A stretch of 64,000 nucleotides of DNA. Source: Acinetobacter sp. ANC 4862 (GTDB lineage: Bacteria; Pseudomonadota; Gammaproteobacteria; Pseudomonadales; Moraxellaceae). This document shows, in pieces, positions 8,479 to 16,900 of this stretch; position 1 is the first letter of the stretch, and the number at the start of each line of letters is the position of its first letter. The translations under genes were made by a program, and so were the position numbers. The DNA is taken from assembly GCF_004336635.1 (NCBI RefSeq), contig NZ_SJXH01000011.1, positions 23,907 through 87,906 on the forward strand. The letters run 5' to 3'. The notes under the pieces are model-generated. The model saw only the letters and a program-made list of their open reading frames with translations, was not told the origin of the DNA and made no database searches.

Positions 8479-9582
8479 GTGAGTTACTACCGTTACAGTT
8501 TTATGTTAGCGCTTAGTTTAGGAATGACAGGTTGCGCTATTACATCAGGTCTCCAAACATATGATTTACCTAGTGAAGGTGTTTATCAAACTGAGCTTGG
8601 AACCTCTGTTAATGTAGTCAAGCTCACTCAAGAATCACTACCTGCTGTACAGCCTGCACAAGTTAATATCAAACAAGATTATGCGCATTTATTCAATACA
8701 TCACACAAAAATTATAAATTAAGTGCTGGTGATATTCTCTCTATTTATCTTTGGGCTTATCCAGATATAACTCCTCCTACAAGTTCAGTTAGTAGTGAGC
8801 AATCTGTTCAGGCCAATGGCTATCAGATTGACCAAAATGGTTATATTCAGTTTCCAATGATTGGCCGTTATAAAGCTGCTGGAAAATCATTAACACAGGT
8901 CAATCAGGAATTACGTAGTCAACTTTCTCGTTATTTAAAAACACCCGATGTTATTGCACGGGTATTGTCCTACCAAGGTCAACGCTTTTCTGTGCAAGGT
9001 AATGTCATGCGCGGTGGACAATTTTTCTTAAGTGATCAGCCAGTAAGTGTTTATACTGCATTAGGTCTTGCTGGTGGGGTAAATACTGAAAAAGGTGACA
9101 ATACCTCCATTACCCTTGTTCGCCAAGGTCAAACCTATAGCCTAAATAGTATTGAATTGGAAAAATCAGGCTTCTCTTTACATAACCTACTCATTCAACC
9201 TAATGATACCATTTATGTAAACTCTAGAGAAAATCAAAAAATTTATGTCATGGGTGAATCCGGGAAAAATCAATCCCTTCCTATGCGTGACCAAGGGATG
9301 AGTCTAAGCGATATTTTAGGTGAAAGTTTAGGTTTAAATCCCCTCTCTGCCAGCCGCAGTAAAATTTATGTGGTGCGCAGCAATCCCAATGACTACAGCA
9401 CAGAAATTTATCATTTAGATTTGACCAGCATTGGCGATTTTGGTTTAGCCAATCAATTTAAAATGCGCAGCAATGATATTGTCTATGTCGATGCTTCTGG
9501 ATTGGCTCGTTGGCAACGTGTGATTAACCAAGTTGTTCCTTTTTCTAGCCTTGTGAATACGGCCAGTAATTTGGGCAATTAA
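8479..9582 (+). CDS. wza: Wza outer-membrane capsule export lipoprotein
   Basis: This 367-residue lipoprotein of the outer-membrane polysaccharide export family forms the octameric channel through which capsule leaves the periplasm. The signal peptide ends in LGMTGC, a lipobox-like site with the acylated cysteine at about residue 19. The polysaccharide export domain follows (KLSAGDILSIYLWAYPDI and YQIDQNGYIQFPMIGRYKAAGKS), then SLBB-type segments (FSVQGNVMRGGQFFL; IYVMGESGKN). The start is GTG at 8479 with AGGA 7 nt upstream. The gene opens the wza-wzb-wzc operon; its promoter region carries the insertion sequence 141 bp upstream. Confidence 0.94.
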   Translation: MSYYRYSFMLALSLGMTGCAITSGLQTYDLPSEGVYQTELGTSVNVVKLTQESLPAVQPAQVNIKQDYAHLFNTSHKNYKLSAGDILSIYLWAYPDITPPTSSVSSEQSVQANGYQIDQNGYIQFPMIGRYKAAGKSLTQVNQELRSQLSRYLKTPDVIARVLSYQGQRFSVQGNVMRGGQFFLSDQPVSVYTALGLAGGVNTEKGDNTSITLVRQGQTYSLNSIELEKSGFSLHNLLIQPNDTIYVNSRENQKIYVMGESGKNQSLPMRDQGMSLSDILGESLGLNPLSASRSKIYVVRSNPNDYSTEIYHLDLTSIGDFGLANQFKMRSNDIVYVDASGLARWQRVINQVVPFSSLVNTASNLGN

Positions 9583-9583
9583 T

Positions 9584-10012
9584 ATGAATATTGAAAATAT
9601 TCTTGTGGTTTGCGTGGGGAATATCTGCCGCAGTCCAATGGCTGAATATTTTTTAAAACAGCAATATCCGCAACTTCATATTGAGTCTGCAGGTATTTCT
9701 GGCTTAATCGGCCATGCTGCAGATGAAAAAGCACAATTATGTATGCAGCGTTTAGGCATCGATATGCAGCCGCATATTGCCAAGAAACTGAATAGCGACT
9801 TGATTAAAAAGGCGGACTTGATTTTGGTGATGAGCCAAAATCAGCAAAAGCATTTAGAACAGACCTGGCCTTTTGCTAAAGGAAAAACATTCCGACTCGG
9901 GCATTGGCAAGGCAGAAATGTACCTGATCCCTACCAGCATGAGCAATTGATCTTTGATGAAACCTGTCAATTAATACAAGATTGTATTAGCGACTGGACA
10001 CAACATATTTAA
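9584..10012 (+). CDS. wzb: Wzb low-molecular-weight protein tyrosine phosphatase
   Basis: This 142-residue cytoplasmic phosphatase removes phosphate from the tyrosine tail of Wzc, allowing the phosphorylation cycle needed for capsule assembly. The CX5R active-site loop VCVGNICRS has Cys10 and Arg16, and the general acid aspartate lies in VPDPYQ near residue 115. Length matches the family. It begins 1 bp after the wza stop codon and is followed 18 bp later by wzc, so the three are one operon. Confidence 0.95.
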   Translation: MNIENILVVCVGNICRSPMAEYFLKQQYPQLHIESAGISGLIGHAADEKAQLCMQRLGIDMQPHIAKKLNSDLIKKADLILVMSQNQQKHLEQTWPFAKGKTFRLGHWQGRNVPDPYQHEQLIFDETCQLIQDCISDWTQHI

Positions 10013-10030
10013 CTTTTTGATAGCAAAATT

Positions 10031-12235
10031 ATGAGCCAAAATACCAATACTGAAGATACAATTGATTTAAAAGAGCTGTTCTTTTCACTCATTGCTCAAT
10101 GGAAACTCATTGCACTGTGTGTAATTTTAAGTTTGGTATGTGCGTTATTGTATTTAAGAACCACACCCGATACTTATTCAGTCGATGCATTGGTGCAAGT
10201 TGAAGAAAGTAAAGGTACCTCTGCCGCTTTATTGGGTGATCTCTCCAGCATGATTGAGCAAAAACAACCTGCTCAAGCTGAAATAGAACTGCTTAAATCA
10301 CGTTTAGTACTCGGTTCTGTCATTAAAAACTTAAACCTGGATTTAAAAATTTCAGGAACAGAAAATAGTTTTTTTGATCGTTTACTCAGCCCGCATGATT
10401 ATCAAACTCAATATCAGGCAAAATCAGTTTTATTCCAAGATGATTCTAAATCTTTTGATGTTCGAAAATTTGAAGTTCCAGCTTATTACTTAGATAAAAA
10501 TCTTCTGCTGAATTTTAATGCCAATAAATTTACTTTAACCGATCCAAAAACCAAGAAAATCCTGTTTAGTGCACCGACCAACCAAGAAAGCCAGCATACT
10601 TCTCAACAGGGTACCTGGAAAGTTGCAATCTATACTGAAGATCAATTCAAAGACAGCTATAATATTCAAAAAATGTCATTACCTGCAGCTATGGGGTCAA
10701 TTACGAACAATTATTCTGTGGCTGAAAAAGGTAAATTGACCGGTATTTTAGGTTTAAATTATCAAGGTCAGGATAAAGAACATATCACTAAAGTTCTGAA
10801 TTCTATTCTTGTTGCTTATAGCCAACAAAATATTGAACGTCGTTCTGCTGAAACTGCACAAACGCTTAAATTCCTAGATGAACAGTTACCTGAATTAAAA
10901 CAACAGCTTGATGTTGCAGAGCGTGAATTTAACAAATTCCGCCAACAATATAATACCGTGGATGTGACCAAAGAATCTGAATTGTATTTGACTCAAAGTA
11001 TTACCTTAGAGACGCAAAAATCACAATTGGAACAGCAACAAGCTGAAATGGCAGCAAAATATACCAACGAACACCCGGTGATGCAGCAAATGAATGCACA
11101 GTTGGGAGCGATTAATAAAAAAATTGGTGAGTTGAATGATACTTTAAAACAACTGCCTGATTTACAACGTCGCTATTTACAGCTATATCGAGAGGTTGAA
11201 GTTAAAACCCAACTCTATACAGCTTTGCTTAACTCTTACCAGCAACTCCGTATTGCTAAAGCAGGGGAAATTGGTAATGTCCGTGTTGTGGATACTGCCG
11301 TTGAACCGAATAAACCAATTGCACCGAAGAAATTACAGATTCTGATTTTATCCATCTTCCTGGGTGGTTTCCTCGGAACCTTGCTAGCTCTACTGCGCAA
11401 CATGATGCGTTCGGGCATTAAAGATTCCAGCCAGATTGAAAATGAGCTGGATTTACCAGTATATGCCACGGTTCCACGTTCATCGATTCAAGAAAGCCGC
11501 ATTAAACTGCTGAAAAAGAAAAAGCATATTCCTATTTTAGCCATTAAAAACAGCGATGATATTGCAATTGAAAGCTTACGCAGCATGCGTACCGCGATTC
11601 ACTTTGCCATGAATCAGGCGAAAAATAATATCATTATGATTTCAGGTCCTTCCCCAGAAGTGGGTAAATCCTTTATTTCTGCAAACCTGGCAACAATTTT
11701 AGCGCAAAGTAATAAACGCGTCTTGATCATTGATGGGGATATGCGTCGTGGTTATTTACATAAATATTTCAATCATGACAACCAACCAGGTTTGGCTGAA
11801 TATTTAAATACTCAGCAAAGTATTGAAAATATTATTAGGCCGACTGAAGTTCATAATTTAGATGTAATTACGCGTGGCAAGAGTCCGGTGAATCCTTCTG
11901 AACTTTTGAGCTCAGCAAGATTTTCTACCATGCTAGAACAACTTTCACCTCTGTATGATCATATTATTATTGATACGCCTCCTGTGCTTGCCGTAACCGA
12001 CGGGATTATCATTTCACAATATGCCGGCGTGAATTTAGTCATTGCACGTTATGCAAAATCACAGATGAAAGAACTTGAATTAACAATTAACCGATTTGAC
12101 CAAGTCGGAGTTAAGGTCAATGGCTTTATTCTGAATGATATTCAACGTGGCACTGGCGGTTATGGTTATGGTTATGGTTATGGTTATGGTTATAACTATG
12201 CCTATGGTTATAAAACCTCAAAAGATAAGGATTAA
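10031..12235 (+). CDS. wzc: Wzc polysaccharide co-polymerase and tyrosine autokinase
   Basis: This 734-residue inner-membrane protein controls capsule polymerisation and export together with Wza. It has an N-terminal Wzz domain with the first membrane segment at about residues 28-47, a long periplasmic region with coiled-coil character (residues about 270-400), a second membrane segment near residue 440 and a cytoplasmic BY-kinase domain. Walker A is GPSPEVGKSF, A' is VLIIDGDMRRG and B is HIIIDTPP. The C-terminus is a tyrosine cluster with nine tyrosines in Gly-Tyr, Asn-Tyr and Ala-Tyr pairs, the expected autophosphorylation sites. Six of the pairs are encoded by an exact hexanucleotide repeat. 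Confidence 0.96.
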   Translation: MSQNTNTEDTIDLKELFFSLIAQWKLIALCVILSLVCALLYLRTTPDTYSVDALVQVEESKGTSAALLGDLSSMIEQKQPAQAEIELLKSRLVLGSVIKNLNLDLKISGTENSFFDRLLSPHDYQTQYQAKSVLFQDDSKSFDVRKFEVPAYYLDKNLLLNFNANKFTLTDPKTKKILFSAPTNQESQHTSQQGTWKVAIYTEDQFKDSYNIQKMSLPAAMGSITNNYSVAEKGKLTGILGLNYQGQDKEHITKVLNSILVAYSQQNIERRSAETAQTLKFLDEQLPELKQQLDVAEREFNKFRQQYNTVDVTKESELYLTQSITLETQKSQLEQQQAEMAAKYTNEHPVMQQMNAQLGAINKKIGELNDTLKQLPDLQRRYLQLYREVEVKTQLYTALLNSYQQLRIAKAGEIGNVRVVDTAVEPNKPIAPKKLQILILSIFLGGFLGTLLALLRNMMRSGIKDSSQIENELDLPVYATVPRSSIQESRIKLLKKKKHIPILAIKNSDDIAIESLRSMRTAIHFAMNQAKNNIIMISGPSPEVGKSFISANLATILAQSNKRVLIIDGDMRRGYLHKYFNHDNQPGLAEYLNTQQSIENIIRPTEVHNLDVITRGKSPVNPSELLSSARFSTMLEQLSPLYDHIIIDTPPVLAVTDGIIISQYAGVNLVIARYAKSQMKELELTINRFDQVGVKVNGFILNDIQRGTGGYGYGYGYGYGYNYAYGYKTSKDKD
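12158..12193 (+). repeat. In-frame hexanucleotide repeat (GGTTAT x6) in wzc
   Basis: Six exact copies of GGTTAT encode six Gly-Tyr pairs in the Wzc C-terminal tail. Because the unit is 6 bp, slippage would change the number of phosphorylatable tyrosines without breaking the frame. Confidence 0.95.
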
Positions 12236-12274
12236 AAGATTTGATTCATATCAATTGAATTTCTTTATTGTAAA

Positions 12275-12304
12275 AGTCAGTGATTCACTGGCTTTTTCTT
12301 TTTA
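12275..12304 (+). terminator. Rho-independent terminator after wzc
   Basis: GTCAGTG and CACTGGC pair around ATT (one G-T pair), preceded by AAAA and followed by TTTTTCTTTTT. It closes the wza-wzb-wzc operon. The rest of the 330-bp gap to fkpA is AT-rich and shows no further gene. Confidence 0.8.
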
Positions 12305-12567
12305 AGATCATCTTAATCTAAAAATATTTTGGTTTATAAACAAATCAGGATCAAAGCAAAAAAATTATAATTCACTATCAAAGTAGATAAAAAATTGATA
12401 TTTAATTGTATTAAAAATGTTTTATGTATTCAGTCTGTTATAGAATAACTGGCTTGATAAGAATATATTGGATTTCTGTACAATACGGCTTCCTCGAAAC
12501 GTGTTGGATAGAAAAGTCTGCTAAAATTAATGCAACTTTTGAATATAAAATGAATTTGGGAAAACCT

Positions 12568-13272
12568 ATGAGTAAAGCCTTACCCATCGCTGTCGCTGTT
12601 CTTTTAGGCGGTGCTGCACTTGTACCTGTTTATTATGCAACTCAAAATCCGGCTACCGTGACATCAAAAGCATCAAAGAATGCATCTGCTGTTGAGAAAA
12701 TCAGTTATGCGCTAGGCTATGAAGTTGCACATCAAACACCACCTGAATTAAATATCAATAGCTTTGTTACCGGTGTACGCGAAGGTCACGCTCGAAATAA
12801 ACCTGCTTATACAGAACAAGAACTTCAACAAGCCTATGAGCAATTCCAAAAGGAAATGCAACAGAAGCAAGTTGAGCAAGCACAGCAAGTTCAAACAACT
12901 AGCGATTCTTTTTTAACTGAAAATGCGAAAAAACCGGGTGTAAAAACTACAGCTTCAGGCTTGCAGTACAAAATCATCAAAGAAGGTACAGGTAAACAAC
13001 CGGCTGCAAACTCTATTGTGACCGTACATTACAAAGGCCAATTGGTTGACGGTAAAGTATTTGATAGCTCGATTGAACGTGGTGAACCGATTGAGTTCCC
13101 ATTAAATCAAGTCATTCCGGGTTGGACTGAAGGTCTGCAATTGATGAAAGAAGGCGGTAAAGCGACCCTTTATATCCCTTCACAATTGGGCTATGGTGAA
13201 CAAGGTGTTCCGGGAATGATTCCTGCCAACAGCACCCTGATTTTTGATGTTGAACTGATCAAAGTAAAATAA
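12568..13272 (+). CDS. fkpA: FKBP-type peptidyl-prolyl isomerase FkpA
   Basis: This 234-residue periplasmic chaperone and prolyl isomerase is a standard flank of the Acinetobacter capsule locus. I chose the ATG at 12568 because it starts the lysine-plus-hydrophobic signal sequence [20 protein letters not shown]; a longer frame from 12424 adds an unlikely leader. Residues about 35-110 form the helical FKBP N-terminal dimerisation domain, and residues about 130-234 the FKBP fold ([47 protein letters not shown]). It is followed by a strong terminator and by a second gene of the same family. Confidence 0.93.
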   Translation: MSKALPIAVAVLLGGAALVPVYYATQNPATVTSKASKNASAVEKISYALGYEVAHQTPPELNINSFVTGVREGHARNKPAYTEQELQQAYEQFQKEMQQKQVEQAQQVQTTSDSFLTENAKKPGVKTTASGLQYKIIKEGTGKQPAANSIVTVHYKGQLVDGKVFDSSIERGEPIEFPLNQVIPGWTEGLQLMKEGGKATLYIPSQLGYGEQGVPGMIPANSTLIFDVELIKVK

Positions 13273-13280
13273 AAAAATTC

Positions 13281-13302
13281 AAGGAGAGCTTTTGCTCTCC
13301 TT
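13281..13302 (+). terminator. Rho-independent terminator between the FKBP genes
   Basis: AAGGAGAGC and GCTCTCCTT form a perfect 9-bp stem with a TTTT loop, 9 bp after the fkpA stop. The T-run is short (TTATTTATCTT), so some readthrough into the next gene, 20 bp away, is possible. Confidence 0.75.
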
Positions 13303-13322
13303 ATTTATCTTGGGATAAGAGA

Positions 13323-14024
13323 ATGAAAACACCTATAACATTGCTTTGTTTCTGCCTTTTTACCACGGCTAGCTTTGCAAAACCCGTGACCAATACCAGT
13401 AGTTTAAATGAACAGGTCGGCTACAGCTTTGGCTACTTAATGGGGCGTAGCAATGCCGAATCTGTAAAAGATTTGGATTTAGATGCTTTCATGCTCGGAT
13501 TAAAGACTGCAGCTCAAGGTGGTAAAGCTGCTCTCACCGATGAGGAAATGGCACGCGTCCTGACCCAACATAAAAAATTAAGTGATGCAAAACAGCTTAT
13601 CGAACTGAAACAGAAAGCAGATGCCAATGCCAAAATCGGGGCAGAATTTTTAAAAGCCAATGCTAAAAAACAAGGCGTGCAAACCACTAAATCTGGTTTG
13701 CAATATCAAATATTAAAACAAGGCACAGGGAAATCCCCTCAAGCCAATTCCGTTGTCAAAGTCAATTATGAAGGTCGTTTAATAGACGGTACAGTTTTTG
13801 ACAGCTCAATTGCCCGAAATCAACCAGCTGAATTTCAGGTTAGCCAAGTCATTCAAGGTTGGACTGAAGGCTTACAACTGATGAAAGAAGGTGCTCAGTA
13901 TCGCTTCTTTATTCCAGCACAACTTGGCTATGGTCAAATTGGCTCTGGTGATGTAATCGAACCGAATAGTACTTTAATTTTTGATGTAGAACTTCTTGAA
14001 GTCTTACCTAAATCGACTAAATAA
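13323..14024 (+). CDS. Second FKBP-type peptidyl-prolyl isomerase (FkpA/FklB paralogue)
   Basis: This 233-residue periplasmic FKBP isomerase is a paralogue of the preceding protein. The signal peptide MKTPITLLCFCLFTTASFA is followed by a helical N-terminal domain (SLNEQVGYSFGYLMGRS) and a C-terminal FKBP domain ([48 protein letters not shown]). It starts 50 bp after fkpA with AAGAG before the ATG. The tandem arrangement suggests duplication; the two differ in signal sequence and loop residues, so they are diverged and not a recent copy. Its client proteins are unknown. Confidence 0.9.
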   Translation: MKTPITLLCFCLFTTASFAKPVTNTSSLNEQVGYSFGYLMGRSNAESVKDLDLDAFMLGLKTAAQGGKAALTDEEMARVLTQHKKLSDAKQLIELKQKADANAKIGAEFLKANAKKQGVQTTKSGLQYQILKQGTGKSPQANSVVKVNYEGRLIDGTVFDSSIARNQPAEFQVSQVIQGWTEGLQLMKEGAQYRFFIPAQLGYGQIGSGDVIEPNSTLIFDVELLEVLPKSTK

Positions 14025-14043
14025 CCCTTATTTAACCCATATT

Positions 14044-14107
14044 AAAAAGTAGCGGGCAGGTCAATTTGAGCAAAAAATCATGCTCATTCACTCCTCGCTA
14101 TTTTTTA
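14044..14107 (+). terminator. Likely terminator after the second FKBP gene
   Basis: An inner hairpin, TGAGCA/TGCTCA (14067-14072, 14081-14086), lies inside a weaker outer pairing of AAAAAGTAGCG with CGCTATTTTT, followed by TTTT. The 359-bp gap from 14025 to the next start otherwise shows no gene and is AT-rich, so it probably also carries the promoter of the dienelactone hydrolase gene. Confidence 0.5.
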
Positions 14108-14382
14108 TGATTTAATCAATCTATTTGCCAATATTGGCGTTCAATATAAAAGCATTTCTTCTTTTTCAAGCGATGTATACCCCCTGCCAAACTGCATAAT
14201 ATAATAAAAAATCAATAATTATCAAAAACTTATATTTTAAATTTATCTTAGCTAATAGCATGTTGCAATTTATTGATAATAGTATGCAGTCAAAATAAAT
14301 CGATCTTGTACAATCTTCAAAGATGCTTTATTTCTATGTATCCATCAATACATTTTCTTCACGAATAACAAGGATTGAATCA

Positions 14383-15123
14383 ATGGCTCTAACAATTAAA
14401 ACTCGCGAAATTCAGTACACTGCTGCAGATGGAACTCATTTGATTGGATACTTTGCAGCGCCTGAATCAGAAACACCGGTCGCGGGCGTGATTGTAGCGC
14501 CTGAATGGTGGGGACGAAATGAATACACCGAACAACGTGCACGTGAACTCGCCGAACATGGCTATGCAGCGCTTGCCATTGATATGTACGGTGATAAAAA
14601 AGTAACCACTACAGTTCCACAAGCCAGTGAATGGATGATGCAAACCTTTAAAGATCCTGAAACAATTGTGACTCGTGCGTCTGCAGGTTTAGCAACATTA
14701 GCAGCGCAAGAAGAAGTAAATGCAGATAAACTGGCTGCTGTAGGCTTCTGTTATGGTGGCAAAGTTGTGCTTGATCTGGCACGTTCCGGTGCACCTTTAC
14801 AAGCGGTGGTCACGTTCCATGGCACATTGACTCCGAAAGCACCTGCACAGCCCGGAAAAGTAAAAGCTGAAATTTTAGTTCTCCACGGAGAACTCGACAG
14901 CATGGTCAGTTTAGATGATGTTGCACGCTTTAAACAAGAAATGCAGGCGGCTCAAGTCGAGCATGAAGTGATGATCTTTAAAGGTGCCAAACATGGCTTT
15001 AGTAACCCACTTGCCGACGAACGTGCCAAAGCCAATGGGGTTGATCTTGGCTATAATGCAGCCGCAGAACAACAAGGCTTATCTGCCATGTATGAATTAT
15101 TAAAAACTCGACTTGGTGAATAG
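14383..15123 (+). CDS. Dienelactone hydrolase family protein
   Basis: This 246-residue cytoplasmic alpha/beta hydrolase is of the dienelactone hydrolase (DLH) family, whose founding members open enol-lactones in chlorocatechol breakdown. The nucleophile is cysteine in VGFCYGGKVV (residue about 121), followed by aspartate in LHGELDSMVS and histidine in AKHGFSNP, giving the Cys-Asp-His triad. The ATG at 14383 has AAGGA 10 nt upstream; an upstream extension to 14323 is not needed. No aromatic-degradation genes lie beside it, so the true substrate is unknown; many such housekeeping homologues are uncharacterised. Confidence 0.88.
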   Translation: MALTIKTREIQYTAADGTHLIGYFAAPESETPVAGVIVAPEWWGRNEYTEQRARELAEHGYAALAIDMYGDKKVTTTVPQASEWMMQTFKDPETIVTRASAGLATLAAQEEVNADKLAAVGFCYGGKVVLDLARSGAPLQAVVTFHGTLTPKAPAQPGKVKAEILVLHGELDSMVSLDDVARFKQEMQAAQVEHEVMIFKGAKHGFSNPLADERAKANGVDLGYNAAAEQQGLSAMYELLKTRLGE

Positions 15124-15130
15124 CAATGAA

Positions 15131-15157
15131 GGTAAAGATGGTTCTGCCATCTTTACC
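15131..15157 (+). terminator. Strong hairpin after the dienelactone hydrolase gene
   Basis: GGTAAAGATGG and CCATCTTTACC form an 11-bp perfect stem with a TTCTG loop, 7 bp after the stop. No T-run follows, so it may stabilise the 3' end or attenuate rather than terminate. Confidence 0.5.
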
Positions 15158-15209
15158 CATCCAGTGAGCTGGATATTTTAAAAATTATATTTTTAAAGAG
15201 GATAGAACA

Positions 15210-15572
15210 ATGACTGAAAACAACTGCCCGTATTGCAACTTTGATGAATATGACATCATTGATAAAAATGACTTTGGTGTGATTTTGCCTGAGCCGAATG
15301 CATTATCTAAAGGTCACTCTGTCATTGTTCCTCTACGTCATGTCAGCTCTTTTTTCGATGTCACAGACAAAGAACGTAAAAGCTTAATGTCTTTACTTGA
15401 GCTTGCACGTAATGAGCTTCAGTTGCGCCACCACCCTTCTGGCTTTCATATTGGTTTCAATGATGGCAGTGTGTTTGGTGAAGCCTCTGAACATTTACAC
15501 ATTCATATTATTCCACGCTATGAAGGTCAAACCTTAAAACTGGATGAGCGTTGGGGTATGACCAGTAAATAG
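15210..15572 (+). CDS. HIT-family nucleotide-binding hydrolase
   Basis: This 120-residue histidine-triad protein has the signature HLHIHIIPR (His-x-His-x-His-xx) near residue 100, which binds and hydrolyses phosphoramidate or dinucleotide substrates. The N-terminal CPYCNF pair resembles the cysteines of Fhit/GalT-type HIT proteins. The start has AAAGAGGA well placed upstream of ATG. It lies between the dienelactone hydrolase and mutY, with its own terminator behind it. The family is clear; the physiological substrate is not. Confidence 0.9.
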   Translation: MTENNCPYCNFDEYDIIDKNDFGVILPEPNALSKGHSVIVPLRHVSSFFDVTDKERKSLMSLLELARNELQLRHHPSGFHIGFNDGSVFGEASEHLHIHIIPRYEGQTLKLDERWGMTSK

Positions 15573-15591
15573 AAATAGATCCTGCTGATTC

Positions 15592-15618
15592 AAAAATGAT
15601 GCTGTAGCATCATTTTTT
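15592..15618 (+). terminator. Rho-independent terminator after the HIT gene
   Basis: AAAAATGATGC and GCATCATTTTT pair around TGTA and end in a T-run. Confidence 0.85.
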
Positions 15619-15689
15619 ATGTCTGGTCACAACCGCAATGCTACACAGTTTTCGCTATACTATTCATCTACTCCAAATACGCGGTTCGC

Positions 15690-16724
15690 ATGTCACAGTT
15701 TTCTTTTTCCGATGCCCTTCTTTCCTGGTTCGACGTTCATGGTCGTCATGATTTGCCGTGGCAAGTGGTCGATGATCCATATAAGGTTTGGGTATCAGAA
15801 ATTATGTTACAGCAGACCCAAGTTAAAACTGTACTGCAATACTTTGATCGCTTTATAGCTCGCTTTCCAACAGTTAACGATTTAGGCTTAGCCAGTTGGG
15901 ATGATGTTGCACCCTATTGGGCAGGACTCGGTTACTATGCACGTGCACGAAATTTACATAAAGCTGCGGGAATTGTGGCACGTCAGGGTCATTTTCCAGC
16001 CACATTAGAACAATGGATTGAGCTTCCCGGGATTGGCCCTTCGACCGCTGGTGCACTCATGTCGCTTGGTTTACGTCAGTACGGCGTCATTATGGATGGC
16101 AATGTCAAACGAGTATTAGCGCGTTTCTTTGCCATTGAAGATGATCTGTCTAAACCCGTACATGAACGTGCCATGTGGCAACTGGCAGAACAGCTTTGCC
16201 CTGTTGAGCGCAATCACGACTATACCCAAGCGATTATGGACTTGGGCGCAACCGTATGCACCCCGAAAAAACCGCTGTGTTTATATTGTCCGATGCAGCC
16301 GCACTGTAAAGCGCATCAACAAGGTTTAGAAACTGAACTGCCTTTTAAAAAGCCGAAGAAAGCCGTACCCGTCAAATCAGCACAAGTCTTGGTGATTCAG
16401 TCGAATGATCAATGGTTATGGCAACAACGTCCGAATAGCGGCTTATGGGGTGGTTTATGGTGCTTGCCGATTATTGAAAATCCGGTTGAATTTGAAAGCT
16501 TGTGCCAAACCTTAGGACTCAAAAAAGTCATCCAACGAGCTGAGATTACGCATAGTTTTACCCATTTTACCTGGCAACTTGAAGCCATCTGTTTTGAGGT
16601 GGATGCAGATCAACAAGAACATCTTTCTATTGAATTAGGTGGTTCCTGGTTAGCAACACAAATTGCAACCGAAATGGGCATTCCCACGGCGATGAAAAAA
16701 TTGATCTCTGCCATAAATTTATGA
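15690..16724 (+). CDS. mutY: A/G-specific adenine DNA glycosylase MutY
   Basis: This 344-residue base-excision repair enzyme removes adenine mispaired with 8-oxoguanine. The N-terminal endonuclease III-like domain has the catalytic glutamate in VSEIMLQQT (Glu37), the helix-hairpin-helix LPGIGPSTAGA (112-122) and the catalytic aspartate in VIMDGNVKR (Asp136). A [4Fe-4S] cluster is bound by Cys190, Cys197, Cys200 and Cys206. A C-terminal NUDIX-like domain that recognises 8-oxoG follows (residues about 230-344). The gene is intact; an IS605-type element is inserted 19 bp after its stop. Confidence 0.96.
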   Translation: MSQFSFSDALLSWFDVHGRHDLPWQVVDDPYKVWVSEIMLQQTQVKTVLQYFDRFIARFPTVNDLGLASWDDVAPYWAGLGYYARARNLHKAAGIVARQGHFPATLEQWIELPGIGPSTAGALMSLGLRQYGVIMDGNVKRVLARFFAIEDDLSKPVHERAMWQLAEQLCPVERNHDYTQAIMDLGATVCTPKKPLCLYCPMQPHCKAHQQGLETELPFKKPKKAVPVKSAQVLVIQSNDQWLWQQRPNSGLWGGLWCLPIIENPVEFESLCQTLGLKKVIQRAEITHSFTHFTWQLEAICFEVDADQQEHLSIELGGSWLATQIATEMGIPTAMKKLISAINL

Positions 16725-16743
16725 CATAGTCAGGCACTGTTAA

Positions 16744-16900
16744 TGAACTACTCGCAGCTAAAGCAACAAGTTTCCGAAGTACAACCTAGGTTGCACTCAT
16801 CTCTTTTGACATTTCATCGACAATGCGATTAAGGGCAGAACCCTTAACCGACTTACGACTGCCTCCACGCCCACTAGCAGAAGAAAGTAAATCCTCTACC
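16744..16900 (-). ncRNA. Predicted TnpB guide RNA (omega/reRNA), 3' end of tnpB
   Basis: Known TnpB systems make a guide RNA from the 3' end of tnpB and the right end of the element, continuing into the flanking DNA. Here the right-end hairpin with TAGTTCA ends at 16744, so the guide would be read from 16743 downward and begin TTAACAGTGCCTGACTATGT. The upstream limit (16900) is only a guess. No transcript evidence is available. Confidence 0.45.

Noticed and set aside
12424..12567. Longer FkpA frame starting at 12424
   Set aside because: The extension has no signal-peptide character, and the standard FkpA start with signal sequence is at 12568.
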